From NCBI GenBank assembly GCA_029259055.1, contig JAPDJP010000015.1:27795-91794 (forward strand): a stretch of DNA of 64,000 nt, written 5' to 3'. The translations under genes were made by a program, and so were the position numbers. The stretch comes from Thermoplasmatota archaeon. Lineage in GTDB: Archaea > Thermoplasmatota > E2 > UBA202 > JdFR-43. This document shows, piece by piece, positions 46,299 through 57,100 of the stretch. Below the pieces are notes generated by a model. The model was not told the DNA's origin. It did not search any database and was given only the letters and a program-made list of their open reading frames with translations. Each line of letters begins with the position of its first letter. Positions within the stretch are counted from its first letter, which is position 1.

Positions 46299-46938
46299 AA
46301 TGTATAGGTTAATAATATTTGATATGGATGGAACATTGCTCAAAGAGAGGACAATATTTAGAATAGCAAAAGAGAAAGGATTTTTAGAAAAACTTATCTC
46401 AATTATGGAAGAAAAAATTAAGCCATATGAAAAAACAATATTGATAGCGAAATTGCTTAAATGCATGGATATTGAAGAATTAATCAAAATTTTTAGAAAA
46501 ATTCCATTAAATGAAGGCGCAGAATTTGTTATAAAAAAACTTAAGGAAAAAGGAATTAAAATTGCAATTGCAACAGATAGCTACCAAATCTTCGCCTTAG
46601 ATTTGAAAAAGAGATTGGGAATAGATTTCGTATTTTCCAATGAATTGGTGGTGAAGGATGGGCATGTAACCGGAGAAATAAAAATATGCAATAATGAGCC
46701 AAAATTCATTAATTGCAAGCAACATTCTATATGTAAGAAAGAAATTTTAAACGAATTGTGTAAAAAATTAGGGATAAGAAAGGAAGAAACAATTGCTGTT
46801 GGGGATGGTGAAATAGATATATGCATGATAAAAGAAGCGGGATTGGGAATTGCTTTTAATGGAAATGAAAAAGTAATAAAAAATGCAGATGTTAAAATAG
46901 AAAATCTAGCGGAAATATTAAAATATGTTGTGGATTGA
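46291..46938 (+). CDS. HAD-superfamily phosphatase (PSP-like; candidate glucosyl/mannosyl-3-phosphoglycerate phosphatase by context)
   Basis: [39 protein letters not shown]. Confidence 0.8.
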   Translation: MDKMYRLIIFDMDGTLLKERTIFRIAKEKGFLEKLISIMEEKIKPYEKTILIAKLLKCMDIEELIKIFRKIPLNEGAEFVIKKLKEKGIKIAIATDSYQIFALDLKKRLGIDFVFSNELVVKDGHVTGEIKICNNEPKFINCKQHSICKKEILNELCKKLGIRKEETIAVGDGEIDICMIKEAGLGIAFNGNEKVIKNADVKIENLAEILKYVVD

Positions 46939-48140
46939 TAATTATGGATATAAAGCAAGATGAAGTCACAACATTACATGATATATGCGTGGATAATAAC
47001 GTAATTAACAAACTTAAAGAAGTAGCAGAGGAAAGAAGAGTATCAATAATAATGCCCATGCTATATAAGGAATTAAAAAATGAAACCATTGAAAATATAA
47101 TTGAGGAATTAAATAGATGTGATTTTGTTAAGGAAATAATAATACCTCTTTCAGCTAATGAACAAAAAGAATTTGAAAAGGTAAAGAAAATTTTTTCGAG
47201 GCTTAAAAATGAGCACTACATCATATGGTGTAATGGGCCAAAAATAACAAAATTACTGAACGAATTGAAACAGGAAGGAATAAATGTTATTGATTATAAA
47301 GGGAAAGGGAGAGATGTATGGATTGCTCTAGGAATAGCATGCTTAAATACATATGCAATAGCTTTCCATGATGCAGATATAAAAACATATAGTCATTTGA
47401 TACCAGCAAAACTTCTCTTTCCCCTATTAGAGCCGGAACTTGATTTTAAATTTTGTAAGGGTTATTATGCTAGAATTGATATTAAAAATAAAATAGTTTA
47501 TGGAAGAGTTTTTCGCCTCTTCTTACACCCTCTTCTGAGAGCATTAGCTGATGTTATTGGCTATGAACCAGATTTTTTGAATTTTTTAAAAGCATTTAGA
47601 TATCCATTGGCAGGAGAATTTGCCATGACAAGTGATGTTGCGGTTGATGTTGATGTGCCCGGTGACTGGGGAATTGAAATTGGCGTGCTTGCGGAAATAT
47701 ATAGAAATGTGGCCAGAAAAAGAATTTGCCAAGTTGATTTGGGATTTTATGAACATAAGCATCAGGAAATTGGAGATGAAAAAGGGGGATTGGTTAGAAT
47801 GGTTAAGGATATTTTTAAAACCTTGCTAAGAGTTTTAACAGAGGAAGATCATGTTCAAGTTTCAAAACCCTTTTTAATATCTTTAGGAGTAATTTATCAA
47901 AAAGTTGCTAGGGATTGTATAAGGCAATATCATGCAGATGCTGTTTTTAATAATCTAAAATATGACCGCCATTTAGAAGAAACCATTGTAGAAAAATTTA
48001 GCCAGCATTTAATAGAGGCAGGAATGGAATATTTAGAAAAGCCAGCTGGAGCGAGAATGCCGGATTGGCTGAGAACAATGTCGGCAAGAAGAAAAGTAAG
48101 GGAAGAGCTGTTCGAAATAGTTTTGGAAGAAAATGACTGA
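46935..48140 (+). CDS. Glucosyl-3-phosphoglycerate synthase-like glycosyltransferase (GT81-like)
   Basis: FHDADIKTYSHLIPAKLLFPLLEPELDFKFCKGYYAR; AGEFAMTSDVAVDVDVPGDWGIEIGVLAEIYR; TTG start at 46935 or ATG at 46944. Confidence 0.8.
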   Translation: MIIMDIKQDEVTTLHDICVDNNVINKLKEVAEERRVSIIMPMLYKELKNETIENIIEELNRCDFVKEIIIPLSANEQKEFEKVKKIFSRLKNEHYIIWCNGPKITKLLNELKQEGINVIDYKGKGRDVWIALGIACLNTYAIAFHDADIKTYSHLIPAKLLFPLLEPELDFKFCKGYYARIDIKNKIVYGRVFRLFLHPLLRALADVIGYEPDFLNFLKAFRYPLAGEFAMTSDVAVDVDVPGDWGIEIGVLAEIYRNVARKRICQVDLGFYEHKHQEIGDEKGGLVRMVKDIFKTLLRVLTEEDHVQVSKPFLISLGVIYQKVARDCIRQYHADAVFNNLKYDRHLEETIVEKFSQHLIEAGMEYLEKPAGARMPDWLRTMSARRKVREELFEIVLEEND

Positions 48141-49302
48141 GAAAGTGGATATTGTGGTTGGTATATTGTGTAAGAATGTAGAAACAACTATATTGCATGT
48201 TTTAAATGTTGTTAATGAAGGATTGCACCAATATTTTTCAGATTATAATAAAATGATTGTTGTAAGTGATGGCTTTTCATCTGATAGAACAACAGAACTT
48301 GCAAATCTTTTTCAGCCATATAATGGCATAGAGAAGATTGTTACCGAAGATGTTTTGGAAGGAGGGAAAGGAGCAGGAGTAAAAACGGTGCTTAAAATTG
48401 CAGAGAATGTGGATGCAAAAGCAGTCATTTTGTTAGATGGCGATTTATTAAGTATAAAACCAGAATGGCTTTATGAATTTGCCTCCCCAATTTTATATGG
48501 AAGAGCTGATTTAATAGTTCCATATTATATAAGAGATAAATATGATGGAGTTATAACAAATAACTTGGTTTATCCTTTTACGAGAGCAATATATGGATTA
48601 GATATAAGGCAGCCAATTGCGGGAGAATATGGTTTATCAAAAAATTTATACAAATTGTTATTGAATCATCCATTATTCCCAACCAATTTTGGTATAGATA
48701 TTTTTATTGTTACTACAGCAGCAGTCAATGAAATGGAAATAAGGGAAGGAATTTTTTCGTTAAAAATACATGAATCAACCACTCGCTATTTAGAACCAGA
48801 AACTCTACTAATACCAATGTTCAGACAAGTAACAGGAACAATGTTTGATTTAGCGGAATATTATGAAAACTTCTGGAAAAATAGGAAAAGAATAAAAAGA
48901 AAAAGCATTCAAAGAGGATTTTATGGTAAAAAACCGATTCCCGTAGTTGTAAATATTGATAGAATAAGGGAACATTTTGAGAAAGATTATAAAAATGTAA
49001 GAAAACATATAAAGAAAATCTTACCAAATCTTTTTGAAGAAATAGAAGAAATAAGCAGAAAGATAGAAAAATTTGATGCTGAGATATGGGCGGATATAGT
49101 ATACAATTTTGCCTCCTATTATAAAAGATACAAGGAAAATAAGTATATTGTTTTAGATACTTTAAAGACATTGTGGTTAGGTAGATTTTTAAGTTATGTT
49201 ATTCAAACAAAAGATATGGATTTGATGGAAGCGGAAAGTATTATACAGGAGCAAGCGAAAGTGTTTGAGAAAAAATTCGATTACTTTGTTTCCATTTATT
49301 AA
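48133..49302 (+). CDS. GT2/GT78-like glycosyltransferase
   Basis: DGFSSDRTTELANLF, VILLDGDLLSIKPEWLYEFASPIL, QPIAGEYGLSKNL. Confidence 0.7.
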   Translation: MTEKVDIVVGILCKNVETTILHVLNVVNEGLHQYFSDYNKMIVVSDGFSSDRTTELANLFQPYNGIEKIVTEDVLEGGKGAGVKTVLKIAENVDAKAVILLDGDLLSIKPEWLYEFASPILYGRADLIVPYYIRDKYDGVITNNLVYPFTRAIYGLDIRQPIAGEYGLSKNLYKLLLNHPLFPTNFGIDIFIVTTAAVNEMEIREGIFSLKIHESTTRYLEPETLLIPMFRQVTGTMFDLAEYYENFWKNRKRIKRKSIQRGFYGKKPIPVVVNIDRIREHFEKDYKNVRKHIKKILPNLFEEIEEISRKIEKFDAEIWADIVYNFASYYKRYKENKYIVLDTLKTLWLGRFLSYVIQTKDMDLMEAESIIQEQAKVFEKKFDYFVSIY

Positions 49303-49337
49303 TTTTAAAAATTTATAAAGATAATAGTTATACTACT

Positions 49338-51716
49338 ATGGGGTTTATCAAATGGCTTAATGAAATTAGCAAGAAAGATATCGCTCTTTTTGGTGGTAAA
49401 AATGCATCTCTAGGGGAGCTTTATAAAAATTTGACAGAAAAAGGAATAAAAGTTCCAGATGGATTTGCCATATCTGCAGAAGCATATAAGTTTTTTTTAA
49501 AATGTGCGGGTTTAGAAGATAAAATAAAAAAATTGTTAGAAGATTTTGATAAGAGAAATTTAAGGGAATTAAAAGAAAGAGGAAGGAGGATAAGACAACT
49601 TATTTTGTCTGCTGAATTGCCAGAGGAACTTGTTAATGAAATAAAAGAAGCATATAAAAAGTTGGAAGAAATTTATGGAAAAAATGTAGATGTTGCTGTT
49701 AGAAGCAGTGCAACCGCTGAAGACTTACCAACAGCAAGCTTCGCAGGACAATATGAAACCTTCTTAAATATTAAGGGTGAGAAGAAATTAATAGATGCCA
49801 TAAAAAAATGTTACGCATCTCTTTTTACAGATAGGGCAATATCATATAGAGAGGATCACGGTTTTAGCCATTTTGATATATATTTATCAATAGGAGTACA
49901 AAAAATGGTGAGGGCAGATTTGGCATGTTCAGGGGTTATATTTACCATTGACCCAGAAACAGGTTTTAGAAATGTAATCTATATTACCGGTTCGTGGGGG
50001 TTGGGAGAGCTTGTTGTTAGAGGAGCTGTAAATCCAGATGCATTTTACATTTTTAAGCCGACTTTGGAAAAAGGTTATAAGGCGATTATTGAAAAGAAGC
50101 TGGGTGCCAAAAATAAAATGCTTGTTTATGGAAAAGATGGAATAATGGAAAAAGATGTTCCAGGGCATTTAACAGATAAATTTATTTTAGATGACAAGGA
50201 AATTTTAACCCTTGCTAAATGGGCTTTAGAAATAGAGAAACATTATGGAATGCCAATGGATATTGAATGGGCCAAAGATGGGATAACAAATGAACTATTT
50301 ATTTTGCAAGCTCGCCCAGAAACAGTTCATTCAAGAAGAAAGTCATTCTCGGTATATAGGTTAATAGAAAAAGGGGAGGTAATTGTTGAAGGAGAGGCGA
50401 TAGGAAATAAGATTGGAAGAGGTGTTGCAAGAATTGTAATGAGCATTGATGATATAGATGAATTTAAAGAAGGGGATGTTCTCGTTACAGATATGACAGA
50501 CCCAGACTGGGAACCAATAATGAAAATGGCATCAGCAATAGTAACAAATAGAGGAGGAAGAACCTGCCATGCTGCTATAGTAAGTAGGGAGTTGGGTATA
50601 CCAGCTGTAATAGGAACAAAAATTGCAACAGAAGTTATAAAGGATGGAGAAGAAATAACAGTGGATTGTTCCGAAGGGGTCGGAAAGGTATATAGGGGGT
50701 TGTTGAAATATGAGGAGGAGGAAATATCTTTTGATGATATTCCAAAAACAAAAACAAAAATAATGATGAACGTTGCCATACCAGAGAAAGCTTTTTTACT
50801 GTCTCAAATCCCAAATGATGGAGTTGGTTTGGCAAGGGTAGAATTTATTATAAGCTCCCATATTGGAATTCATCCAATGGCTCTGGTGGAATATGAAAGA
50901 CTCAAAATGGCAAGAGAGGAAAAAATAAGGGAAATAGTTAGAGAAATTGATAAAAGGACAGCAACATATAAGGATAAAAAAGATTTTTATATTGAACAGC
51001 TTGCAATGGGAATTGCAAAAATAGCATCAGCTTTTTATCCAAACGATGTAATAGTTAGATTCTCCGATTTTAAAACAAATGAATATGCAAGTTTGGTAGG
51101 AGGAAGTTTGTACGAGCCAATAGAAAATAATCCAATGCTTGGATGGAGGGGCGCCTCCCGTTACTATGATGAGAAATTTAAACCAGCTTTTGGGCTTGAA
51201 TGCAAAGCCATTAAAAAGGTGAGGGAAGAATTGGGCTTAAAAAATGTTAAAGTTATGATTCCTTTTTGTAGAACCCCTGAAGAGGGAATAAAAGTAATAA
51301 AGACCATGGAAGAATTTGGATTGAAGAGAGAAGATATAGAGATATATGTAATGTGTGAACTCCCTTCTAATGTTGTTTTGGCGGAAAAATTTGCAAAAAT
51401 CTTTGACGGATTTTCAATTGGTTCAAATGATTTGACACAACTTGTTTTAGGAATAGATAGGGATTCAAATTTGGTTGCTCATCTATTTGATGAAAGAAAT
51501 GATGCGGTTAAGAAAATGATAGAGATGGTAATAAATATTGCTAAAAAATATGATAGGAAAGTTGGAATATGTGGTCAGGCACCATCTGATTTTCCCGAAT
51601 TTGCTGAATTTTTGGTAGAAAAAGGGATAGATTCTATTTCTTTAAATCCAGATGCTGTCATTAAAACAAAATATTTAGTTGCCGAAAAGGAGAAGGAGAT
51701 GAAAAATGAGGGTTAA
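49338..51716 (+). CDS. ppsA: Phosphoenolpyruvate synthase
   Basis: GGKNASLGEL, RSSATAEDLPTASFAGQYETFLN, GGRTCHAAIVSRELGIPAVIGT, GSNDLTQLVLGIDRDS, VGICGQAPSDFPEF. Confidence 0.95.
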   Translation: MGFIKWLNEISKKDIALFGGKNASLGELYKNLTEKGIKVPDGFAISAEAYKFFLKCAGLEDKIKKLLEDFDKRNLRELKERGRRIRQLILSAELPEELVNEIKEAYKKLEEIYGKNVDVAVRSSATAEDLPTASFAGQYETFLNIKGEKKLIDAIKKCYASLFTDRAISYREDHGFSHFDIYLSIGVQKMVRADLACSGVIFTIDPETGFRNVIYITGSWGLGELVVRGAVNPDAFYIFKPTLEKGYKAIIEKKLGAKNKMLVYGKDGIMEKDVPGHLTDKFILDDKEILTLAKWALEIEKHYGMPMDIEWAKDGITNELFILQARPETVHSRRKSFSVYRLIEKGEVIVEGEAIGNKIGRGVARIVMSIDDIDEFKEGDVLVTDMTDPDWEPIMKMASAIVTNRGGRTCHAAIVSRELGIPAVIGTKIATEVIKDGEEITVDCSEGVGKVYRGLLKYEEEEISFDDIPKTKTKIMMNVAIPEKAFLLSQIPNDGVGLARVEFIISSHIGIHPMALVEYERLKMAREEKIREIVREIDKRTATYKDKKDFYIEQLAMGIAKIASAFYPNDVIVRFSDFKTNEYASLVGGSLYEPIENNPMLGWRGASRYYDEKFKPAFGLECKAIKKVREELGLKNVKVMIPFCRTPEEGIKVIKTMEEFGLKREDIEIYVMCELPSNVVLAEKFAKIFDGFSIGSNDLTQLVLGIDRDSNLVAHLFDERNDAVKKMIEMVINIAKKYDRKVGICGQAPSDFPEFAEFLVEKGIDSISLNPDAVIKTKYLVAEKEKEMKNEG

Positions 51717-51798
51717 AATAAAAATAATGGATGATATAAAATGTTATGATATAAAAGAAGCTTTTATAATAAATACAGAAATAAAATTTAATAAATGA
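51706..51798 (+). CDS. Possible 30-aa microprotein or gene remnant bridging ppsA and nth
   Basis: MRVKIKIMDDIKCYDIKEAFIINTEIKFNK*; start overlaps the ppsA end, stop overlaps the nth ATG (ATGA). Confidence 0.3.
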   Translation: MRVKIKIMDDIKCYDIKEAFIINTEIKFNK

Positions 51799-52433
51799 AC
51801 CATATAATAGCAAATATGGACATTGTAGAATTGTTAAGAAAAGAATATCCAGATGTAAAGGGAACAGCCTTACATTATACAAACCCCTTAGAATTGCTTG
51901 TTGCAACGATTTTATCAGCCCAAACAACGGATGAAAGAGTAAATATGATAACAAAAGATTTATTTAAAAAGTATAGAACAGCAGAAGATTATGCTAATGC
52001 AGATTTAGAAGAATTACAAAATGATATAAGAAGCGTTAATTTTTATAGGAACAAAGCAAAATATATAAAGCAATGCTGTCAAATATTGGTAGAAAAATAT
52101 AATGGGCAAGTTCCGGATTCGATGGAAGAATTACTTAAATTGCCTGGAGTAAGCAGGAAAACAGCTAATGTTGTTTTATCAAATGCTTTTAGGAAAGATG
52201 AGGGTATTGTTGTTGATACTCATGTAATGAGGCTTAGCCAGCGTTTAGGATTAACGAAAGAAAAAGATAGAGATAAAATTGAACAGGATTTAATGAAGAA
52301 GTTTCCCAAGGAAAAATGGTTTGATTTGGCTAATTTGCTCATTGCACATGGAAGAAAAATATGCAAAGCTCGTCAACCACTTTGCAATGAATGCGTTTTA
52401 AAAGATATATGTTTATATTATAAAGGCAAGTAA
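51795..52433 (+). CDS. nth: Endonuclease III
   Basis: LVATILSAQTTDERVN, LPGVSRKTANVVLSNAF, VDTHVMRLSQRLGL, C-terminal CX6CX2CX5C iron-sulfur motif. Confidence 0.95.
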   Translation: MNHIIANMDIVELLRKEYPDVKGTALHYTNPLELLVATILSAQTTDERVNMITKDLFKKYRTAEDYANADLEELQNDIRSVNFYRNKAKYIKQCCQILVEKYNGQVPDSMEELLKLPGVSRKTANVVLSNAFRKDEGIVVDTHVMRLSQRLGLTKEKDRDKIEQDLMKKFPKEKWFDLANLLIAHGRKICKARQPLCNECVLKDICLYYKGK

Positions 52434-52475
52434 CTTTACAAAATTTTATTTATCCTTGCTATATTTTTATAAAAA

Positions 52476-53528
52476 ATGTCTATAGAAGAGGAAATAAAAA
52501 GGCTTGAAGAAGAAATAAGAAATACTCCATATAATAAAGCTACTGAGCATCACATTGGGAGGCTAAAAGCAAAACTCGCAAAGCTTAAAGAGGAAGCGAG
52601 AAAAAGCAGAGCCAAGGGGCAGGGCTTTTTTATTAAAAAAGCTGGGGATGCAAGCGTTGCTATTATTGGGCCGCCTTCTGTGGGCAAATCTACTTTATTA
52701 AATGCCCTGACAAATGCAAATAGTAAGGTAGCGAATTATGCTTTTACTACAACAAAAATTATTCCTGGAATGATGGAATATGAAGGATGCCAAATTCAGC
52801 TGTTGGATTTGCCAGGCATTATATATGGTGCATCGGCTGGCAAGGGAAGAGGGAGAGAAATTATTGCTATGGCAAGAGTTGTTGATTTAATTCTTATTGT
52901 TGTGGATGTTTTTACTGTAAATGAGATCGATTTTATAAAAAAGGAACTATGGAATGCTGGAATAAGGATAAATGAGAAGCCACCAGATGTTATAATAAAG
53001 AAAAAGGATAGGGGAGGGATAAATATTGAATTTTCCAAGAAATGCAAATTAAGTTACGAAACAGCTAAGGCAATAATAATGGAATACATGAGCAATGCAG
53101 ATGTTGTTATAAGAGAGGATATAAATGAAGAGCAATTAATAGATGCGATTTTGGGTAATAGGGTGTATTTGCCATCTATTGTAGCAATAAATAAAATTGA
53201 TGTTGATAGTAAGATAAGCAAAATAAAAGATGCAATTTATATTTCCGCTAAGGAAGGTTATGGATTGGAAGAACTGAAAAAGAAAATATTTGAAAAATTG
53301 GAATTGATAAGAGTATATATGAAGCCAAATGGAAAAATCGAAGAAAAACCAATGGTTCTTAAAAAGGGAGCAACAATAAAAGATGTTTGTATAAAGTTGC
53401 ATAGAGATTTCCTAAAGAATTTCAAATTTGCCATAATTGAAGGACCATCTGCAGATTTTTCTAGACAAAGGGTAGGATTAAATCATAAGTTGGAAGATGG
53501 AGATATTGTAACTATTGTTGCTCGCTAA
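52476..53528 (+). CDS. DRG/Rbg-type Obg-family GTPase with TGS domain
   Basis: IIGPPSVGKSTLLNALTNANSKVANYAFTTTKIIPG, DLPGIIYGAS, NKID, C-terminal TGS. Confidence 0.94.
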   Translation: MSIEEEIKRLEEEIRNTPYNKATEHHIGRLKAKLAKLKEEARKSRAKGQGFFIKKAGDASVAIIGPPSVGKSTLLNALTNANSKVANYAFTTTKIIPGMMEYEGCQIQLLDLPGIIYGASAGKGRGREIIAMARVVDLILIVVDVFTVNEIDFIKKELWNAGIRINEKPPDVIIKKKDRGGINIEFSKKCKLSYETAKAIIMEYMSNADVVIREDINEEQLIDAILGNRVYLPSIVAINKIDVDSKISKIKDAIYISAKEGYGLEELKKKIFEKLELIRVYMKPNGKIEEKPMVLKKGATIKDVCIKLHRDFLKNFKFAIIEGPSADFSRQRVGLNHKLEDGDIVTIVAR

Positions 53529-56500
53529 CTTCCATCCTCCTCAATTTAATGTCTCTCGTAATTGTTTTATCTCCAATCTTCACATTAATAATGGTTTCAT
53601 ATACATATCTGACTGTCTTATTGTCTTCTGTAGTGGTATAATTGACTACCATTCTATATTTTGAAGGATAAAGCCTCATTGAATAATTACCATTTTCGTC
53701 TGATGAAGTTGAAACATTTCTTGCATTTTTATCTAATGCGTTTATTACCTCAAAGTTGATTGGAACATTTGGCATTGTTTCATTTTCATCTAACTTTCCA
53801 TTTTTATTTGCATCATACCATACCTTACCTTTTATTTCAACTCTTGAAGGAGTCAATGAAACGTTATACCATATAGTTTCATTTGGTCTAATGACAACGC
53901 TCATTCTCTTCGTATCATATCCATTTTTGCTAACAGTTAGTAAATAAGATTTCGGCAACAATTTCTTTACTTCAAATTTACCATTCGCTCCTGTTGTAAT
54001 CTTTTTATCTCCAATTTGTACAGTTGCTTTCAATGGTTCATCTACACTTGCATTATATTTTCCGTCTCTATCTTTGTCCCAGAAAACTATTCCTTTTATT
54101 CCTCCCTTTTCAATGTTTATTATTCCTATATCACGCTTCCAGTGTTTAACACGAGTTGCTTCTTCCTCGCTTATAGGAGCAAATTTTCCAGTTTTATTAA
54201 ATGTAATTTCCTTTAGCAACACATTTCCAGAATAAAATGCAAGCGTTATGTTGCCTGCGGGAGCAATTACTTTAAAGTGACCATTTTCATCTGTTAATAC
54301 TCTATCATGTGGTATTTTTTCTATTGTTCTGTTTAGCCATCTATCTCCATATTCTAATTGTAAGGTTTGTTTGAAATCATCTCTTACAATTACCCATATA
54401 TTTTCAATAGGCTCTCCATCACTTTGCAAAGTGCCTTCTATTACAGCTCCTTCATAATATTTTGCAATTACAACAGCTGGCATACCATAGCATAATGATG
54501 CTCTATGGAAATATAAAGACTGATTTTTATTTATTGGTGATAGATATTTAATAACAAAATGTTTTAGATTTACAGTAGGATTATATAAGTAGTTTCCTTT
54601 TCCTAAAGGATCTGTTCTATTGTCTGTCCAGAAAGGAAGTAACATCCAATATCTATATTTTGTTGCATTTTCAAATAATGATTTTGAGAGGGTCTCACCC
54701 AAATAAACTCTATATACCATACTATCATAAAATTTATCCTTTCTCTGCACATATGTAGTAAATTCTCCATATATCTCTCTCAGCCTGTCAGAAGGCATGC
54801 TTTCTATTAAATCTTCATATTCATCAACAGTGAATTTTTCTCCAGTTTTTTGAGAAACATACATCAGTTTGAAATAATCATCTTCAGGCTTTTCATATCC
54901 ATATATTCCTTTATCTGCAAGAAAAGTAAATACGCTAAATATATTCACATCATAGCCTTCTACACCATAATACCTTATGCTTTTTCCAGTTATGTTCTGT
55001 ACTTCCCTATAAAACATTGTAATGTTTTCATCATCAAGTTCTGTTATCATTTTTACAGCATCATGGTATCGTGCATTTTCAGGTCTCACCCTATATTTGC
55101 TGCCACCATATTCCTCACCTATTATTTTTCCAACACTTGTATTTTCGTATTTTTCTGGCTCTTCTATTATTTTTATAAAACCTGGTGCCTTATCCTTTCC
55201 CAGATATTTTGCAATAATTTGCCTTGCCTCTATACTTAGCATGCCGTTTTTCTTATAATCTCCTTCAAGCAATCTTACTATAAGAACAGCCACCGCCTCC
55301 TGCTCACTTTCAGATGTATGGAAATTTGCTGCTGGAGGTATTCCTTCCTGGAAGTTGTCTGCTACGGTGGGGTTTTCCGCCATAGCAACACAATAGAATC
55401 CGTAGTCCCACCATGCTATAAATCCTGGCTTATTAGATAGATTGTGAGTTTGATGCCTTAGCCATTTGAAAGCATCAGCCCAGTACTTTTCAGTATGCAG
55501 TCCGAGACCAAATGCTCCCAATTTATCGCTCTTAAATTTTCCCTTAAATCCTTCTGGCAAGGAAGCATCAAATGCCAACCATCCGTTTGGCAAAATAACA
55601 AAGAAAGCAATAAGAAAAGCTCCCGCAATATGCCTTATTTTAACTCCTTTTTTGAAGCCATATAAGCCTCCCCCCACACTTTTTATGGTTTTAATCATTG
55701 AAGCAAAATTTATTTTATTTATGGCAAACCATAAGATTCCTCCTCCAAGTATCGCCATCAAAGGAACCAAATCATTAAGAAATCTTCCCGCTACCGAAAC
55801 AAGCCATGACTCTACCAGGAACCATATGATGAGGGTCATATATTCTTTTGGCAAACCCTTTTTATAATATCTATAAATAAGCAAGAAGAAACCAAGCCAT
55901 CCAAGCCAATATAATGCGGGGCCAAACGACATTACAGTTCTGCTGAAATCAAAAGTTGAAGCTTCTGCAATCGTTAAAGAAACTTTTTTTCCATAAATTC
56001 CCTTGCCAAATATAATTTCAGAAATTTTCTCCAATGGCATTAAATAAGGGTTGGTTGTGCCTTTTATTAGGTAAAAGAAAATAAGGAAAACTATAGCTAC
56101 AGCAAAAATAGAAGGCAATGAAATTACCCATGGAATATTCTTTTTACCTATCCATAAATAAATAATGCTGAAAACAGCAACAATTACTGGAATAAATAGT
56201 TGTAAAGTTGGAGAGAATCCAAACTTAATCCATAAAACCGGGAATGAGAGGAAATAACCAGTAAATAATGATAATAAAACTGTTCTAACAACCTTAACAT
56301 TGATTCGCTGTGTGATTATATCTATAAGCATTTGTACAATTCCATAAAAGCCAATTAGAGCATATATGTAATGGGAGGAGACCCATGTCATTGTTATTGA
56401 AGCAACAAAAACGCCAGAGAGACAAGCAAATGCCATCGATTTAACAGAATTTTTTTCCCTTAAGCTCATCATTAAAAACATTATTGAAGTTGTGACAAGT

Positions 56501-57036
56501 AGCAAAATAAAAGAGTCATGGTCATATAAAGAATAAGCTGAGCCGTGTCCAGAACTTAAATGAATAGGAATTAGAGCAACAATAAAGGCTGCTATTATTC
56601 CAGCTTTTCTATTAAAAATCATTCTCCCAATAAAATATACAGGAACTACAAGCAATGCTCCATATATTGCTGGCAATATTTGCATTGCATAACCCATTGC
56701 ATCTGTTTCTGACATAAAAATTGAGAGGAATTTCCCTACACCAATGGTAACCATGGTAAATAGAGGTGGTCTGCCTCCAGAGCCCTCTAAAGGATAGTTG
56801 AGCAGGGGGTCAAGCCCGCCATGCTTCCCCCCCATATATGGGAAGCGCCCCGTTTCTAAAGTTTTTGTTAACAATCTCATATTGTAGTAGGGGTCTGGAC
56901 CAGCTAGATAAAATTTATCTTCTAATTCTTTTGCTTCTTCATTTATTGCTACATTTGATGTAAGATTGAAATATGTATTCAAAAATAATACCATTAGAAA
57001 AGCAATTCCTACAAGTATTGCGTCCACCTTTTTCAT
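53512..57036 (-). CDS. aglB: Oligosaccharyl transferase AglB/STT3 with C-terminal SdrD/Cna-B-like domains
   Basis: ~12 TM N-terminus, catalytic WWDYG motif (FIAWWDYGFYCVAMAENPTVADNFQ), C-terminal IKGIVFWDKDRDGKYNASVDEPL / KGKVWYDANKNGKLDENE; ORF opens at 57057. Confidence 0.92.
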   Translation of the reverse strand: MKKVDAILVGIAFLMVLFLNTYFNLTSNVAINEEAKELEDKFYLAGPDPYYNMRLLTKTLETGRFPYMGGKHGGLDPLLNYPLEGSGGRPPLFTMVTIGVGKFLSIFMSETDAMGYAMQILPAIYGALLVVPVYFIGRMIFNRKAGIIAAFIVALIPIHLSSGHGSAYSLYDHDSFILLLVTTSIMFLMMSLREKNSVKSMAFACLSGVFVASITMTWVSSHYIYALIGFYGIVQMLIDIITQRINVKVVRTVLLSLFTGYFLSFPVLWIKFGFSPTLQLFIPVIVAVFSIIYLWIGKKNIPWVISLPSIFAVAIVFLIFFYLIKGTTNPYLMPLEKISEIIFGKGIYGKKVSLTIAEASTFDFSRTVMSFGPALYWLGWLGFFLLIYRYYKKGLPKEYMTLIIWFLVESWLVSVAGRFLNDLVPLMAILGGGILWFAINKINFASMIKTIKSVGGGLYGFKKGVKIRHIAGAFLIAFFVILPNGWLAFDASLPEGFKGKFKSDKLGAFGLGLHTEKYWADAFKWLRHQTHNLSNKPGFIAWWDYGFYCVAMAENPTVADNFQEGIPPAANFHTSESEQEAVAVLIVRLLEGDYKKNGMLSIEARQIIAKYLGKDKAPGFIKIIEEPEKYENTSVGKIIGEEYGGSKYRVRPENARYHDAVKMITELDDENITMFYREVQNITGKSIRYYGVEGYDVNIFSVFTFLADKGIYGYEKPEDDYFKLMYVSQKTGEKFTVDEYEDLIESMPSDRLREIYGEFTTYVQRKDKFYDSMVYRVYLGETLSKSLFENATKYRYWMLLPFWTDNRTDPLGKGNYLYNPTVNLKHFVIKYLSPINKNQSLYFHRASLCYGMPAVVIAKYYEGAVIEGTLQSDGEPIENIWVIVRDDFKQTLQLEYGDRWLNRTIEKIPHDRVLTDENGHFKVIAPAGNITLAFYSGNVLLKEITFNKTGKFAPISEEEATRVKHWKRDIGIINIEKGGIKGIVFWDKDRDGKYNASVDEPLKATVQIGDKKITTGANGKFEVKKLLPKSYLLTVSKNGYDTKRMSVVIRPNETIWYNVSLTPSRVEIKGKVWYDANKNGKLDENETMPNVPINFEVINALDKNARNVSTSSDENGNYSMRLYPSKYRMVVNYTTTEDNKTVRYVYETIINVKIGDKTITRDIKLRRMEVSEQQ

Positions 57037-57100
57037 TTTAATCAGTGGGATAAACATTTGTAAATATATATTTTTCTGTTGCGGGAATTTTTTATTTATA

